Shown: piece after piece, positions 34,901 through 49,900 of the stretch
Layout of the letters: every line of letters starts with the position of its first letter
Position numbering within the stretch: position 1 is the first letter of the stretch
DNA from: Valencia hispanica
Lineage: Eukaryota; Chordata; Actinopteri; Cyprinodontiformes; Valenciidae
NCBI GenBank assembly: GCA_963556495.2
Contig: OY747702.1
Location: forward strand, 16,666,903 to 16,730,902
DNA: 64,000 nt
Direction: 5' to 3'
The notes under the pieces: model-generated
What the model was told of the DNA's origin: nothing
What the model saw: the letters and a program-made list of their open reading frames with translations, nothing else
Databases searched by the model: none
Made by a program: the position numbers and the translations under genes

Positions 34901-37900
34901 TGCTTCTCCGTGTTTAGTTCTGAGTCTAGGGATGTTTAGTAGGCTAGAGTTGAAGGACCTGAGTGGTCTTTGTCGTTGGTATGGTGACAACAGGTCTTCA
35001 ACATATTTTGGTGCTAAGCCATGTAATGAATTATAAACTAGTAGGAGTATTTTGAAGTCTATTCTCTGAGCTACGGGGAGCCAGTGTAGGCCCATCACCT
35101 ATACATTTTTAGCAGCACTGGCACCCCTTATGTCTCTGGGTAAGTTTACACTAGAAAAGTTCTGTGACATTTCTAGGAAGGGGGGAAGCAGAGAGGGAAC
35201 AAATATGTTGGCCCGCTCCTCTCAGCCGTGGTCTCCATACAGAATTGGCCCTTTAAGGAACTTGCTCAGATGTCAGAACATTGCGACCGTTTCGCAATGA
35301 GTGGCATCACTGATCGGCGCTAAAAGGCGTCCACAGCAGCAGAGAATGACAAGAGATCGACATGGAAGAAGGAGGGATTGTTGCCGTGTTTCTATTTGCT
35401 ATGTTGTGATAAACTGCTTCGCCAGCAATTCTTCCAATTTTACAAAGCCAGTTGTTTGGCTACGTCTGCTGATATGATTTCACTCTGAGTTACAACCAAT
35501 CAGCATGAGTTAACCACAGCTCCCGCTCAGCAACTCTACCAGGCCATGACGGCCTGGTACATACCACAAGAGTGGTACTTGGTTGGTTCCTGAAATGGGC
35601 CGGAAAGCGGCTTTGTCACGCCAGCCCAGTGTAGTGCATGTGCATACCGTGAAAGGCCGGTAAAATTACCAGGAAGTTCAGACAGTGGAAACAGGCCTAC
35701 TGTCATTTGAAGAGCTGGTAGAACTGTACCACTATCTCAACTCTTGCAGTTGAGAAGGAATCAGTCCACAGGCACTTGAAATTCTAATCACAATGTCAGA
35801 AAAGTGTGCTGTAACATGATTGTGTTCACTGAGACATTTTTTTAGGGGATGTTGTGCATAGAAGATTTCCACTTCGTTTTTTCCCAGCATTTCATCCGAA
35901 CTTTCTTGATCGTTGTGAAAGGCGGCGCCTTTTAACCTTTCTGTGCTGAGGTTCTACCAAAAACAGTAATAATGGGAGGGGACATCTGGTTATTTAGCAG
36001 CAACACACAAAGGACATACAGTACTGGCACAATAAAGCACTAGTGCTGTGCAGTGGTTTTTGTACTTTCCACTTTCCTATTCAAGACATTCAGGCGCCAT
36101 TCAGATTTGGACCCGTTTTTACTCAGATTTGTGATTTCTGTTGTCCGACACTCTCTTGGTTACAGTGTTGTCAACAGAAAAGTTTGGTTGAATTTATTTT
36201 TCCAGACTTTTCAAAGAGTGCGTCTTAAATGCTCTAAAATCCATCGCTCACTCAAGAATATAAGACTCATCAGCATGAAGATGGAATTTGTAGTTGCATG
36301 ATGAAGACATAAAATTGATATCAATGGTGAAGAAAATTTGTCCAAGGACAGAACCCTGGTGAAACTCCCTGATTGAGGGTACTGGTAGAAATGCAACCTC
36401 TGTTTTCACTCCCACATTAGTAATTCCAACTTTCTATCCCAGTAAATGGTCCTTACCTTTGCTCAACTTCTCCCAAGTGTTTAGTTAAATCCCTCAAGCT
36501 TTAGATCTCCGCTGTCGGACACTGTTTGGATGGAGTTTGCTTGTTCTCGTAATGTTTGACACGAAATTTAAACTAAAAAAAAAGCCCCCAAAGCTATAAG
36601 CTTTTATTGTGAGTCAAAGAAGTTAATTGCGTCTGTAAGCTGAAAGGAAAGACTGGGTCAGGAATTGTGGTGTTTAGTACTTTTCTGGAGGTGCTTTCTC
36701 AGCTCCCCTGAGCCCTGTGACATTTATAACAAGTTTCCAGGAGGTACAACCCAGAACAGAGGGTTGCCTTTTTTATTCTTCTACCAAGAATGGGTTATAA
36801 TGAGCCATCAGGGCACTAAAACACAGTGTGGGTCAGGCTCTTTGCTGAAGCATCTGTTTTGAGCATTCACAATGCTTTTATTTCCCCTATTAATGCAGAA
36901 AAAAAATATTAGTTCAAGCAATGCAATGATAATGAGCTGATATCTGCATTTATTTGTTAGTTAAATGCAGTCCTTTTACTTCAGATGAAACTTTCCTGTC
37001 TTGAATAATGAGTGTCAGCGTATGGCCTTCAATGTTTAGGTGTTTGCGGGGAAACAACACTGGAACTAAAGAGTCTTTAGAGAGTGTTCACGGATGGATT
37101 TGGCTTTTGTTTTCTTAACATCCCAAGTAGTGTTTTTATATTCAGGCCACTGTGCCATGACTCATAATGCTTCCTGTACAATTTATAGTCAACTGAGGGT
37201 TCCTCTGAGTCAAGTTTAAGAGGGAATCCCTTAAGGAAGATACCCGCGCCTGATCAAAGTCTGTCATCCTCGACAAACCAGTCACCCCTTGTGTTTGTTC
37301 GCTGTACTTTTTTTTTTCCTTCCAAGCTGGAGACATAATAAAAACGATGCTCTGGAGTGTTTGTCATGACTTCTTTTTCAGATGTGATAATTTAATGCCG
37401 TCGCTTTTTTTTTTTTTTGCAGCTGTTGGATCCTGCTGCCATAACAACATCATGATCTCTGAGGAAGCATGTTTTTATTTCAGTAAACGACACAGGATGT
37501 TGGAGCGCGCTATGCGTTTTAGACTCTGAACAGTTGACATGTTGTGTCATTAACACCTTGTGTTTGTTTCTGGTAGGAGGCAGAGGGATCTTTGCCCTAT
37601 CTCCTGGTGCTGTGCGGAGACCACGGCATGTCTGAGACCGGCAGTCACGGAGGCTCCTCTGAGCCAGAAGTCAACACGGCTCTGGTGCTCATCAGTCCAG
37701 CCTTCAAAAGAAAAGGTAAACTAAATAGTGCGTAGGAGAGAGGGCTGACTGATGAATGTGGAGGGTAAAGCCTTCTGTTGTCTGTCAGCTTCTATAGCCC
37801 AGTTATGAATCAAAAATGACCCCTTTTCCCTGTACGCTCCCGAACGAGGTTACATCAGTTAAAAGGTGGGGAACGATGTCATCGGTGCAAAGACGCACTC

Positions 37901-40900
37901 GCTAGCAGAAGTGTTCCTAGAAGTGATGAATGATGTTAAGTGTGAACGAAAGTGATTGTGATAATTAGTTCTTATCACTTTCTATTTTTGAAACTCTCCC
38001 TGCTCGTAGTTTTATTTAGACACCATTCATGCTAAGTAATCGCTTGCTGGTGTTTGCAGTGAACCCTGCAGAGTTTCAATGAATACCTTAACGCTAAGTT
38101 GTTTTAGGTGATTTATTGTTTTTAGTTCAAACAAATATACTTAATCCATTTAAATATTTGATCAACTCATTCAAGAAGTGGTCGTTGTACATCTTTATTA
38201 CAGGAATGTCTATTGTTTTACGGCGCTTCTTCTTGTAGTCTTGCATATTAATCAGCAGTAGCTCCATGAATCTTTAACACAGCAACATCTACATGTACAG
38301 TCACATACCAGCCAAACACCTGGTAATTTTAGTAGTCATTGTACTTATTGTGCACAACAATGTACCTGTATGTGGTTCTGCTATTTTTTGAGTAATACAG
38401 GTATAACAAGCTCGTTAGTCAGGCTATCAGCTCAAATAACCTGCAGTCAGCTGCTTAACAGACCTGCTAGACCTCATAGCTTGCCAGTTATACTTTGAAG
38501 TGTTACTTTAGTAGGAGTGACCATTAGTTTTTACACAATGAGTGTGTATATTTTTGATGAACGGACAGACACCCACCCACCCATCCATCCACGCACCCAT
38601 CCATCCACCCATCCATCCACCCATCCACCCATCCATCCACCCATCCACCCATCCATCCATCGTCTATACTCGCTTGTTCTTGCAAGGTCACGGGGGGGGG
38701 CAGGTGTCTTATCTCACTGGGCGAGACACAGAGTCCAGCCTTATTTCAGCCAGCTGACTGGTGGTGTGCAGAACAGGTGGAGGAGGGGCGGTGAGCTGTA
38801 ACTCTAACTCTAGATTCTCTGAGACTTTCTCTCAAATGACAAAAAAAAGTATGTTAAAGCGTAGGGGACAATATGATGAAATATTCTGTGCGTTCGCTCA
38901 TCTGTTGGTCTATCCATCTGTTCGGTAACTTCTCCTAGTGCTCGACCAACCACCCAACCAATTGGTACTGCAGTACAGCTGGGTACTACTGGAATTTAGA
39001 AAAGTAATAGTAAAAAACAAAGCTTAATGAGCCGGGGACATCTAAAATCAGTCAGTAACTCTGATTACATCTAATATGGATGTCTCTTGATTTATTTTTT
39101 GTTTCCGGGGCAACCATTAGGGAAACAATTATTGCAGATGGTGTGCTGTTGTTTTTTTTTACATGGCTGAAGGGGTTGTGTTATTACTAGTTGATAAAAT
39201 AAAACAATTTGTGAAAAGTTTCTTTAGCAGCAACGCCCTAGAAAGTATGCTGAAAGCGGACTTTCAACCGCTTGAATTTTATCCAGACGCCCTTTTTTTA
39301 AAAGCAGTTTGAGCGGGACTGCTTCAAAGAGATGTTGCCTTTTAGGATTTTCTTCTCAGTCAATATGGTGCACCATGCGACATCAGGTTTTGTGTGTTGG
39401 TGCCTTTAAAAGGTTTCAGAACCACAGCTGGGTGACATTACCATGCATTATGGTGAGAAAGAAATCCCAGCTAGCTGCCTTGAGAAATGCTCCGTAAAAA
39501 TTCTTCACCGTTTGATTTAAATCAATCAATCAAAAGGTAGATACTGTAATTAAATGTTCCTTAATCTTGTAAGGTAAGGACTTTCTGTAAATGCCAGCTT
39601 AGACATAAACATGGTGGCATGGAAATGTTAATTTATGAAATCAGCGCCCTCGTTAGCATAACTGGCTATTGTTTCAAATGAGGGGTCATTAGCAGAGAGC
39701 TTGTCTCCCTGTTGTTTTCATTAGCACATGCTACACCGTTTCACAATTCACTGCTTGCTGAATACCTGGGCTTCCCTCTTTGATCTAATTGCATCTCTAA
39801 GAAAAGCACATGTCGGAGTTGGAAGATTTAATTGACTTTGCTGGGAGGACCCTGAGAGGCAAATCGACTTTATACAGGCATTGCTCAGACTATTGTTATG
39901 TATTTCAGTAAGTGTGTGTCTACATTTACTGTGCTGGAACCGAATGGAAAATGGCTGTAAACATTTTGACACTGTTTTCAAATGGATGATAATAATAATA
40001 ATAATAATTCTACTTGCTTTTTTTCACTGAGCAAAAAAGGGATCGATCTAGTTTCAGGGGTTCTCAGCACTTTTAGGTGCAGTGTGCTTTACTCGTGTTT
40101 GCCCCACCGATTAAAAATGTGTAAAAAGCCTTAAAAGACAGTCTTATTTTATTGCATAATATCAGAATGAAATGTTTGCAAGAGCCCACCAATATTTGAG
40201 TCCATCAGCTGTGTGGAGAAGGCTATAAGACTGTTATTAAGTAATTGTTTTTACAAATATCTGAGGTGACACAATGATTGGGACTAAGGGTGGGGAGGGG
40301 GCATTATGGTGAAAATCTCCTCCATCCATCCATTATCTATACCGTCTATCCTTTGCAGGGGGGCGGGGATGATTGCAGCTGTTAAGTTACTGAAATAAAA
40401 CCATAACTCTGATCAAATATATAAAAATTTTTAGAAATGGTGATTCTGGTCACCAGCAGATTTTTTTAGTTTTTCCCTCTTTAGCTATAAATACCAGTTC
40501 CTTTTGTTGTGTCGTTCAAAGTTAGTATTTTTCTGCAGAGGTTGGTGTGTGGGTTCAATAATGCATAAAGCCCCTCTGCTTGTTGTAGCGATCGAGGGGT
40601 TTGAATGAGAGAATTTTTCTCCAGAGTTCAAAGTATAATTGCAACTAACAATTTAAACTTTTATATCTGCAGCTTAGCACAAAAAATGTTAAAAACCGAT
40701 TTAATTTACTGTAATCTGTTAGTTCCCAGAGGTGTGAACCTGATTTCGCTCCTTTTAATGTAAAATGGATCAGTGTCTGGCTTGTACCAGTCTGTCCAAA
40801 TGAGCATTTAGCTCAGAAGTCTGCTGCCGTTTTTCAGTCCGTTTCATTTCCTGACAGATTCTCTGTTCATTAAGGAGATTTTCTGCACAAGTTTAATTCA

Positions 40901-43900
40901 TTACTGCAACCTGAAAACTTCACTCAAACACACAGACAGTATTGGGGGGTGGGGGGGGGGCGTAAAAATCACTCGCGCTGTCTGTGTGTGTGTTGTCGGA
41001 AGCGCTCTTCAGGAAGCAGATTGTCTACATCGAAACGCTTGACAGGAGACGCCTTTGAAAAAAACCGAATTCCGGGCTCACTTGATGATGGTGATGATTA
41101 AATCCATGTCTTATTTCGTAGACGTTGTTGCCGCAGACGTCCTGACAGCCCTCCTCATGGGTATTCATGTGAGAATAATGATGGGGGTGATTTGTCGCCT
41201 TGTGCACTGTTTTTAAATACTTGTTTCCCTGGTTTCAACCCACGAACTCAATGTACGCTGCCTTCATGCATAAAATGAGAACTTTTAGACTTCCCTCATC
41301 TTGTTGCCTCCATTTGCTCCCAGTCTGGATGCTGAGGAGACAGAAATAGTGGAGTAGCAGCGACTAGAACAGCATGCTCTGCTAAACGTCTCACTTCATC
41401 AGGCTTCCTGGTCATTGAACGCTGTAGGATGTTTCACCACTGTTACATTTCTGACTTCAGTTCGAGGACTTTCTTTCGTAAATCTGTCCCTATGAGGCTT
41501 GTGAAAGGCTTTATGTGTTAGAGCGTAAACCTCTTTGAAAAGTGTAGTCATTTGATGCGTCTGTCCGGGGCTTCCGTCCTAAGAAACAAATATGCACGCT
41601 GGTGATCAGTTTTATGCTGCCGTCTGTGGAATGGTGCGGTGTTAAGGGATAAAAGCAGCCACAAAGAGAGGGGTCTCTGGGGTTCCTACATAATCTGGTA
41701 AAGACTGAGATTACATTGAAGTATTTACCAGGAGGTAGTTTGTATGGGAAAAGAAAGCAGTATTGACACTTTCCAGTTTTCGGAATCGTCCGTAACCTCT
41801 GTCCTCCTCCCTTTATATTGTTTTTTTGTTTCTGATCTTACATTTAGAGACCAACTTCTGCAATAACATTATTATTATTATCCTTTAAAAACTGACCAAA
41901 ATGGGCTGAAAGAGTGCCATTCCAACCTGAGTATGTACAAACCCGCCGTGGGTTTTGACTGGTATTGCATGCAGTTGCTAAAGAAAAGCCTCTAGTCAGT
42001 TGACCTTTTCATCATCAGCCATCAGGGGCTCAGCGAATTTCACAGTTTAACATTTTTTTGGTTTTTGTGTTCCGTTACTCAAGCGGGAATGGAGAAGCCC
42101 GGAGTGGTGGAGCAGGTCGACCTGGTTCCGACGCTGGCCCTGGGACTCGGGCTGCCCATATCTCAGAACAGCGTCGGCCGAGTCATCCCCGGCGTCCTGG
42201 AGGAGAGCTCGCTCCGGGACCAGCTGCGCTTCCTGCATCTCAACGGCCACCAGCTCAGCCGCCTGCTCCGAGACAGCACGCCTGACTACGAGAAAGGCAA
42301 GGCGAGAAACTCACCCTGTTCTTCCAGCTGACTGAAAGCCGGGACCTCGTCTGACAGGTCGCCTCATTGTTATGCTTCATTGTTTCGGGACTTGTAATAG
42401 ACTATATTACTAGGGGCGACTTTCACACTTCATTCACACAGCTACAAGGTTATCGAGGCAGATTTAAGGCTTAGTTTACTCAAAAACAAAATGCAGTGCA
42501 ATTCTTTCTCACTTGATGAAATCTGGTTTGAACTGAAGAGTATTTCACCAAGTGTCAGTCAGAAATCATACCGATGTGAATAAAACTGAAATATACAGTC
42601 AGTTCCCATTACTTCATCTCAGCCTCCATCAAAATGTTGAACTTAATTTCCATATTTATTCTGCCATGAATAAAACGAGCTCTGTCACCCTATAATCATA
42701 TTCATTGTATTATTATCATACTTGCATACATACAATTTGTATTTTTATAATAAAAATGATTCCATTGAGGACTGAAAATAGGAAATCGGGGACATTTAGA
42801 TATTAACTTAAGTCTGTCACATGCAGCTCTTGTTACTTTTGTGCATTACTCCACAATCGTATAATTATTTGCTGCACAGTTGCAGAGCTCAGGAAAGCAT
42901 TTAATAGCAAAAAGAGCTATAAATACTCTTGTCAATATAAAAATTACATATATTTCTAAAACTACAATAAACAAAAACAGGATGCCGACTAATACATCTC
43001 GACGAACAAACTGATGTTGCGAAGGTGCCTTTAAAAAAATTCAATTCAGTTTATTTATATAGCGCCGATTCACAACAGATGTCATCTCAAGGCGCTTAAC
43101 AGGAAAAGTCATACAATCATACAAACTTTCCAATTAGTTTAAAGGTTTGGTTAGTTCCCTATTTAAGGCATCCCAGCAGATTGCATCGAATCATTGACTT
43201 GAGGTTGCGTCCCGTTGATGCAGACTTCCAACCATACAGAGCAGAGACACAAAAAGAATAGAGGATCTGATATAAGAGTACTTTCTATATTAAAGAAAGT
43301 AAAAAGTTGATACCAGGAGACGGGGGATGCTCAGCCACCAAGAACATCATCCCAGTCGATGCCCCCCGTCCAACAGTGCACTGCAGCTAAGCTGGACACC
43401 AGACCAGGTATATCTTCTATGGAGACAAAAACACCAAGAGAAAACAGAGTTAACAGTCGAAATCACGGCATATAATGCATCTTTAGAGTAGTAGAAAAGA
43501 AAGTAGCAGAGTGAAGAAAATTGGTAAGTCTGTCCTCCAGCAGTCTAAGCCTACAGGAGCATAACTACAGAGATAGCTCAGGATGACCTAAGCCACTCTA
43601 ACTATAAGCTTTATCAAAAAGGAAAGTTTTAAGCCTGGCCTTAAAAGTAAACAGAGTGTCTGCCTCACGGACTAAAGCTGGGAGCTGGTTCCACAGGAGA
43701 GGAGCCTGATAACTAAAAGATCTGCCTCCCATTCTACTTTTAGAAATCCTAGGAACTACAAGTAAACCTGCAGTCTGAGAGCGAAGTGCTCTGTTGGGAA
43801 CATATGGCACATTTAGATCTCTGATGTATGATGGAGCTTGATTATTAAGGGCTTTGTATGTAAGAAGAAGGATCTTAAATTCTATTCTGGATTTAACAGG

Positions 43901-46900
43901 GAGCCAATGAAGGGAAGCTAAAACAGGAGAAATGTGATCTCTCTTTTTAATATTCATCAGAACTCTTGCTGCCGTATTTTGGATCAACTGAAGGCTTTTA
44001 ATGGCATTTTGTGGACAACCTGTTAGTAAAGAATTACAGTAGTCCAGCCTTGAGGTAACAAATGCATGGACTAGTTTCTCAACATCACTCCTGGACAGGA
44101 TGTTTCTAATATTAGCAATATTCTAGAGGTGAAGGAAATCCTAGAAACCTGTTTAATATGGGATTTAAATGTCATGTTGGTCAAAAATAACGCCGAGGTT
44201 CTTTACGTTATTACTGGGGGCCAATTTAATACCATCCAGATGAAGTGATTGACTAATCAGTTTCCTTTTTAGAGCTTCTGGTCCAAAGACAGCAACTTCT
44301 GTCTTGTCAGAATTTAAGAGCAAAAAAGTATAGAGTCATCCAGTTTTTTATGTCTTCCAGACATGCCTGTAATCTACCTAACTGACTGGGTTCATCAGGA
44401 TTTATGGATAAATATAGTTGTGGGTCATCGGCATAACTGTGGAAATTTATCCCATGCTGTCTAATGATTCTACCAATTGGGAGCTTATATATTGTGAAAC
44501 GAATTGGTCCAAGCACAGAACTCTGTGGTACTCCACAGGTAACCCTTGAGTGTGAAGATTTATCATTTACATGAAAAAACTGGAATCTGTCGGACAAATA
44601 TGGTTTAAACCAGCCTAGTGCTGATCACTGCAACATGTTCATGCCTTCCTAAGAGAATATTGTGATCAACTTTGTCAAAAGCAGCACTGAGATCTAACAA
44701 AACCAGAACAGACACAAGTCCATTATCTGAGACCATGATGATATCACAAAGATGCAATTCTGAATCATTTTGGATTGCAAGGTTAAATACAAATCTTATT
44801 CACAACTACACATTCTGATCTACAAGCACATTTTTGTACCATGGAATTTTTTTCTACATGCACACAATCCCATCTGCATATACACAAAGCAGAAATTCTC
44901 TGCCATTTTATTTGCACAAGGTTAAACTTAATTCACAACTACGCAGTCTGATTTACAAGCACGAGATATACAAACAGGACTGGAATTTGTACTCATACCA
45001 ACTTGCTTAAATTGCCAATGTTTGGGGCTGATATTTGTTCCTCTATTTAGGAATAAATTTGTGTCTATGGCCCAAGGATTGCATTTAAAACATGCAGTAA
45101 TACCTGTGCTGCATAAGGAGGCATCAATGATATTGAAATTGGTTACAGCAAAATTTACAAGATCATCCTAAGCGTGGCTAAAGTGAGATTCTCGCAAAGC
45201 AATTAAAAATCATTTTTGCATTCAGGCATTAATGGTGTGTTTGTTAACAGCTACTAACAGTTAGCAGCACAACAGTTCGCAAATCCTACAAGTTTCCCCA
45301 ACTTGAAAGTCTCTTTGCCTGGCTCTGGCGTCCAAGTCAAATTGAAAGCATCATATCGCCTTCAGCTAATATTTGAAGTTTAATAGAATCAGTGTTTTGA
45401 TGAAACACCCAAACGGCTTCATTCTTCTTCTGTCTTTGCTGTCCAGGAAGCGATGGTGGCCATGTGGGAAGTGTTTAATTGTGGAACAGAGGTGCAAACG
45501 ATGCAATTGTCCGCAGTTTGGACGGGGCTAGAGTTGCTGCTGTGCAAAAAAAAAAAAAACAGATTTCATTTCATCTTAGTGATTGTTTCTTAGTGTGTTT
45601 GGCAAATGGGTTCAAGCTTTGCTGACCATTGCTTCAGGTCAAAGTGCACAGATAATAAATGTCTCATAAAAGCTTTGAGAAGCAAAGTGCATTAAAACTG
45701 CTTCTCCAAACAATTCAGCTCATTAAAGCTCAGTCCCATAGCAAAAACAGACTGGGGAGACTGAACCCTGGATAAGTGGATAAATGGATGGATGGATGGA
45801 TGGATGGATGGATGGATGGATTCACTAACCGTGCAGTTACATCTTGGTTCTTTTGAACTCTGGGCCTGGAATCAGAGCTGCCACATGTAGCAGACCGAGC
45901 ACAACAAGATCAGTCTGTTTGGGTGTTTAAAGCAAACCTGTTTTGAACAGATTTTTTTTTTGTAACTGAATAAATTACCTTTTTAAATGTAAAAACAACC
46001 TCAGGGAGGTCTTCAACTTTGTAGTCTGTTCTTTTAAACATCAGTCCTTTTCGATTTCTGTAGAACTGCTCGCACAAATCATGGCATTTATTCGTCTTCC
46101 ATCTACTTCTATCTTGGGGTCAAACAGTTTGCGAGAGACATCCGTCTTTAGGCTCCTTTCCCCAAACTCTTTCTTTTTTGCTCTAGATGTCCTTCTCACC
46201 AATGACAGCCGTTTAATGTTTAAATAGCCAGAGGTTTATTGTTCTGCTGTTTGAAAGGTGTCAGAAGTGAAAGGAGCCGAGAGAGAAAATTAAACAAATA
46301 ACTTTCAACATGGCAGTTTAAAATAGACTGAATTTTAATTAATCTCACAGAGATCCCCTGGTAAGCATTAAATCTGTAATTTAAAGTTTCTAGATGTGGT
46401 CCTCATTTTCACGAATCACTGATTCGGAAGATGAATGGACGAGTTAAATCATGTGCGTGACTGAGGAAGAATGTACAAAGATCAGCGGCAGCTTCAAGAT
46501 GTGCTGAAATGTTGCTTCCCACTGAGCAATACTCGTGATTTTAATGTGGAGGCCACGTGTCAACCTTATTTAGAGTCGCTGTTGAGGCTATAGGCAAAGC
46601 TGCACAATATATTCAATCGCAGTCGTCATCGCAGTATTAATGTGCCATATTGCTAATGCAAAAGACTGCTTTGAAGCAATATTTGGTAGGATCTAATATC
46701 CCAGGTGTCATGGATTCCCACTCTTCATGTCTAGAGCATATTTGGCAAAAGTGTGGTGGGAACATTATGTAATATTAAACATTAGAAAGTGTCTGGAAAA
46801 TGAGGTTCGTAACATGGAGAGCATCGCAATTAAATATTGTCCTGAAGTCGTACAGTCACAGCTGTACGTAACCCAGATTTAGGGTTAGATATTTACTGTT

Positions 46901-49900
46901 AGGGCTGGACAATATAGAAAAAGAGTGTATCGATAAAGGGAATAGTATTGATCGATACCGATAATTATTTGATAACTATCAAAAAATGTATTTTAAGTGC
47001 ATCCTTGGTCATTTTATGCTGTTCTTTAACAAACTAAGTTTAATTCGGAATTAAATTCAGCCGTTTATTCCCAACACCTTTTTCTTTTCTTTCTTTAAAA
47101 ATGACTAAAAGTTTGTAAGAAACAAATCAAGTTAAGAGACCTGAGCGACATCAGTAAATACAAAGGAAAAGTTATTAACCATTATTATATTATAACTTTA
47201 TTATTTTTTTATTATGTTAGTTATGTTAAATTGAAGGCTTATCTTGATGCTTTTTTTATATCTTTTACACATTTTATGACACTTTATTATTTGAATGGCT
47301 CAGACCTTTGGTTTAGTTTGTGTTTTAAAAACCGGGTCAACAAAGCTGATTCTGATTAAAGCTGCTGAAGCTAACCAGCTACTCACCGATGTCTGAGTGT
47401 AGACTGCGCCTAAAACACTGGAGCCCAGTCCAGTGACTGAAGTGACTGAGTGCTGAAGCCAGCAGGTCTTCCCACCCCCGTTTGTATTCTTTAAAAGCGT
47501 GTTTGCTTCTCAGGACGTGGTGGAGAGTCGACATTTTAAAAGCCGCAGATGTTGTTAGTAGCACGGCTCAGGTGTGTTGTACCTGTCTCTGTGCAAACAT
47601 GACAGCAGCAACATCAACGTTGCTGACCGTAGTATTTCCTGTTTTTGATTTTGTTCATTATTGTTACCCTTAGTGTTGATGTGCGTCGAGGATCGGTTCA
47701 AAACGGGACGCAACATTTACCTGCTGGTGAACTACTGAAACCTTTCTTTGGGGCAGTTTCCTCTGCAGTTCAAGTAATTTTCTCTTTTTTGGGGTTTGAG
47801 AGTAAGGGCTCAGTGAAGGAGCTGCCTGGGTCTGCGTTTGTGATTGCTTTGGAGTAAGTAATGGCTGTTGTATTAAGCTACCTGATAGGCTGTAATGAAA
47901 AAGAAAGGGAACCTTTCTTTGTCGAATATTTTATCTACCTTTTTTGTTTTCTATGGCACCACAAGTCTATCAATCGATAGCTTTTGTTATTGAAGTATCA
48001 TCCAGGCCTATGTCCTCTATTTATACTTAACAAATGTAAACCTACCAGTTTTACCCTTTAAGTTCTTTTATAATCTATCTTATTCACTTAAACATTCATG
48101 ACGACCTTCAAGTCTGTAAACCATGCAATGCCAGAAGCATAACAGTTTTTTTTTTTCTTTCTTTTTTTTTCTGCGATTATGATGTCAATGTCTGTACCTT
48201 TTGATTATTCTGGACCTAAAAATTGAGACAATGATAAATAAAAAGAAATGATTCTACATTACTGATGGATGGAAATATAAAAATGTTATCTGAAGTGCTG
48301 ATGAATATTCACGCTGTGCACTGGCAACAACATTCCATAAATTTAATGCCAGGGCCCTTCTATGACAGTTTGATTTGTGGACTGCAGTCAGCAGGTTAGA
48401 AAATTTCACATGGGCTGTGTGACTGTTGCTGATGCTCTTCCTGCTGCTCTGCTTTTTCTCATGGGTTGAATGTTGGCTTGCTTATGCTTGTTGGTATTGA
48501 ATATGGGTGTGTTTTTTTTTTGGTTGTTGTAAATGTTACTGCGTTTGTGGACAGGTCTCACTTAGAAGAAAAAAAAGATTTGAAACTCTGAAACATTTTT
48601 ACCTGAATAGATCAAATATTTAAATCGCAACCCTTTCCTTTGGTCTCCCGGCAACCAGCACTGCTGAGCATGGGTGCAATTCGGAGGTGTTCTTCCATCT
48701 CCCCAGCTGGGAGCCTTGCTGCTTATTGTACTGGCGTGTAGGCTGCGTGGTTCATTAAAGCAGTTTACATGAGTGGTTGATGTAACCTGGTCTTTTTAGT
48801 TGAACCGAGAACAACAGCTCGACCCAATGCTCATAGTAGCTGTGTTCATGAACTTACTTACAGCACTGTCAGTAGAGTGTGAGCTTCAGCAAAGGGCCAG
48901 CATGGCCAGTCCTACCTTAAATTCTTCATCGCCAAGCCTTGCTGAGGTGTGCCCCCCCCCCCCAGATCATGGATAAGATGCCCCTGCTGCAACCATGGCA
49001 ACACACCAATTAGATGTTCAGTTGACCCCTCATATTCGTAGGGCTTAGAGACCACAACCCCTCACGAATAGCTGAAACAACAACTCCTTGAGACCCCCTC
49101 TAAAAATGCTTATAACTGCCTATTATAGTAGTTAAAACACCAATTATTCCTTAATATGGATTGATACGCACAGTGGAAACTGTCTTAGCACTACTGCAGA
49201 AGCGAACATCCACAGTCTTCTTTATTTCCACTTTTGGGGGTTTAGGCCATTGGCGTCAAGGAAAATGAATGGCGCTCTCGGGTTGGCTGCTTTGCAAATA
49301 CCAGCCAGTTGCGTGTCGAGTAGCATTGCACCTAGGTAGTTCAGCTTCCCAAGCTACTACTACTAGATATTCTTTACGAAAAGATGCTTAAATACGCAAA
49401 TTTTCCGCAAGAAATTCAAAGTTACATTCCACAGAAAAATCCACTAATAGGCGGGGGTCCACTGTAACATTATGACCTAATGCCCAATAGTGAGCTGGTC
49501 CCCCTTTCTGCAATAATGCGTCCTGTTGCCATGTGTTTCCCAGTTAATCTCGGGCATCAATGTTTTGGAAAAGTAAATGTAAAACATCAGAACAGTCCAG
49601 TTCTGATACTCATAATACTTATTGTTGGAACTATTTGTGATGCATTAATGAGCTTGTCTCCAGTTTTCCACTGTTCCTTCATTTGGCCACTCTTGATAGA
49701 GCACCATACAACACCCAACAGTTTTGGAGATGCTCTTACCCAATCATCTAGCCATCACCATTTGGCGCTTGTCAAACGCTTTAATCCTGACACTTAACCC
49801 AATTTCCTGCTTCTAACAAACTAGCTTTGGACACAGTGTTGCTGCCTGATTGGTGGCTGCCACGAAGTTCTAACTTTGCATTAAAAGAAAAAAAAAAAAT

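Noticed and set aside
34778..35098. A host protein-coding gene on the minus strand
   Set aside because: The peptide is the C-terminal part of an L2-clade reverse transcriptase followed by the LINE tail.
38517..38801. ORFs rich in Thr-His-Pro-Ser
   Set aside because: Translation of the CCAT/CCAC microsatellite.
42058..42331. Overlapping open frames over PIGG exon 6 on both strands
   Set aside because: Only the frame continuing exon 5 matches PIGG. The others are shadows of a GC-rich exon.
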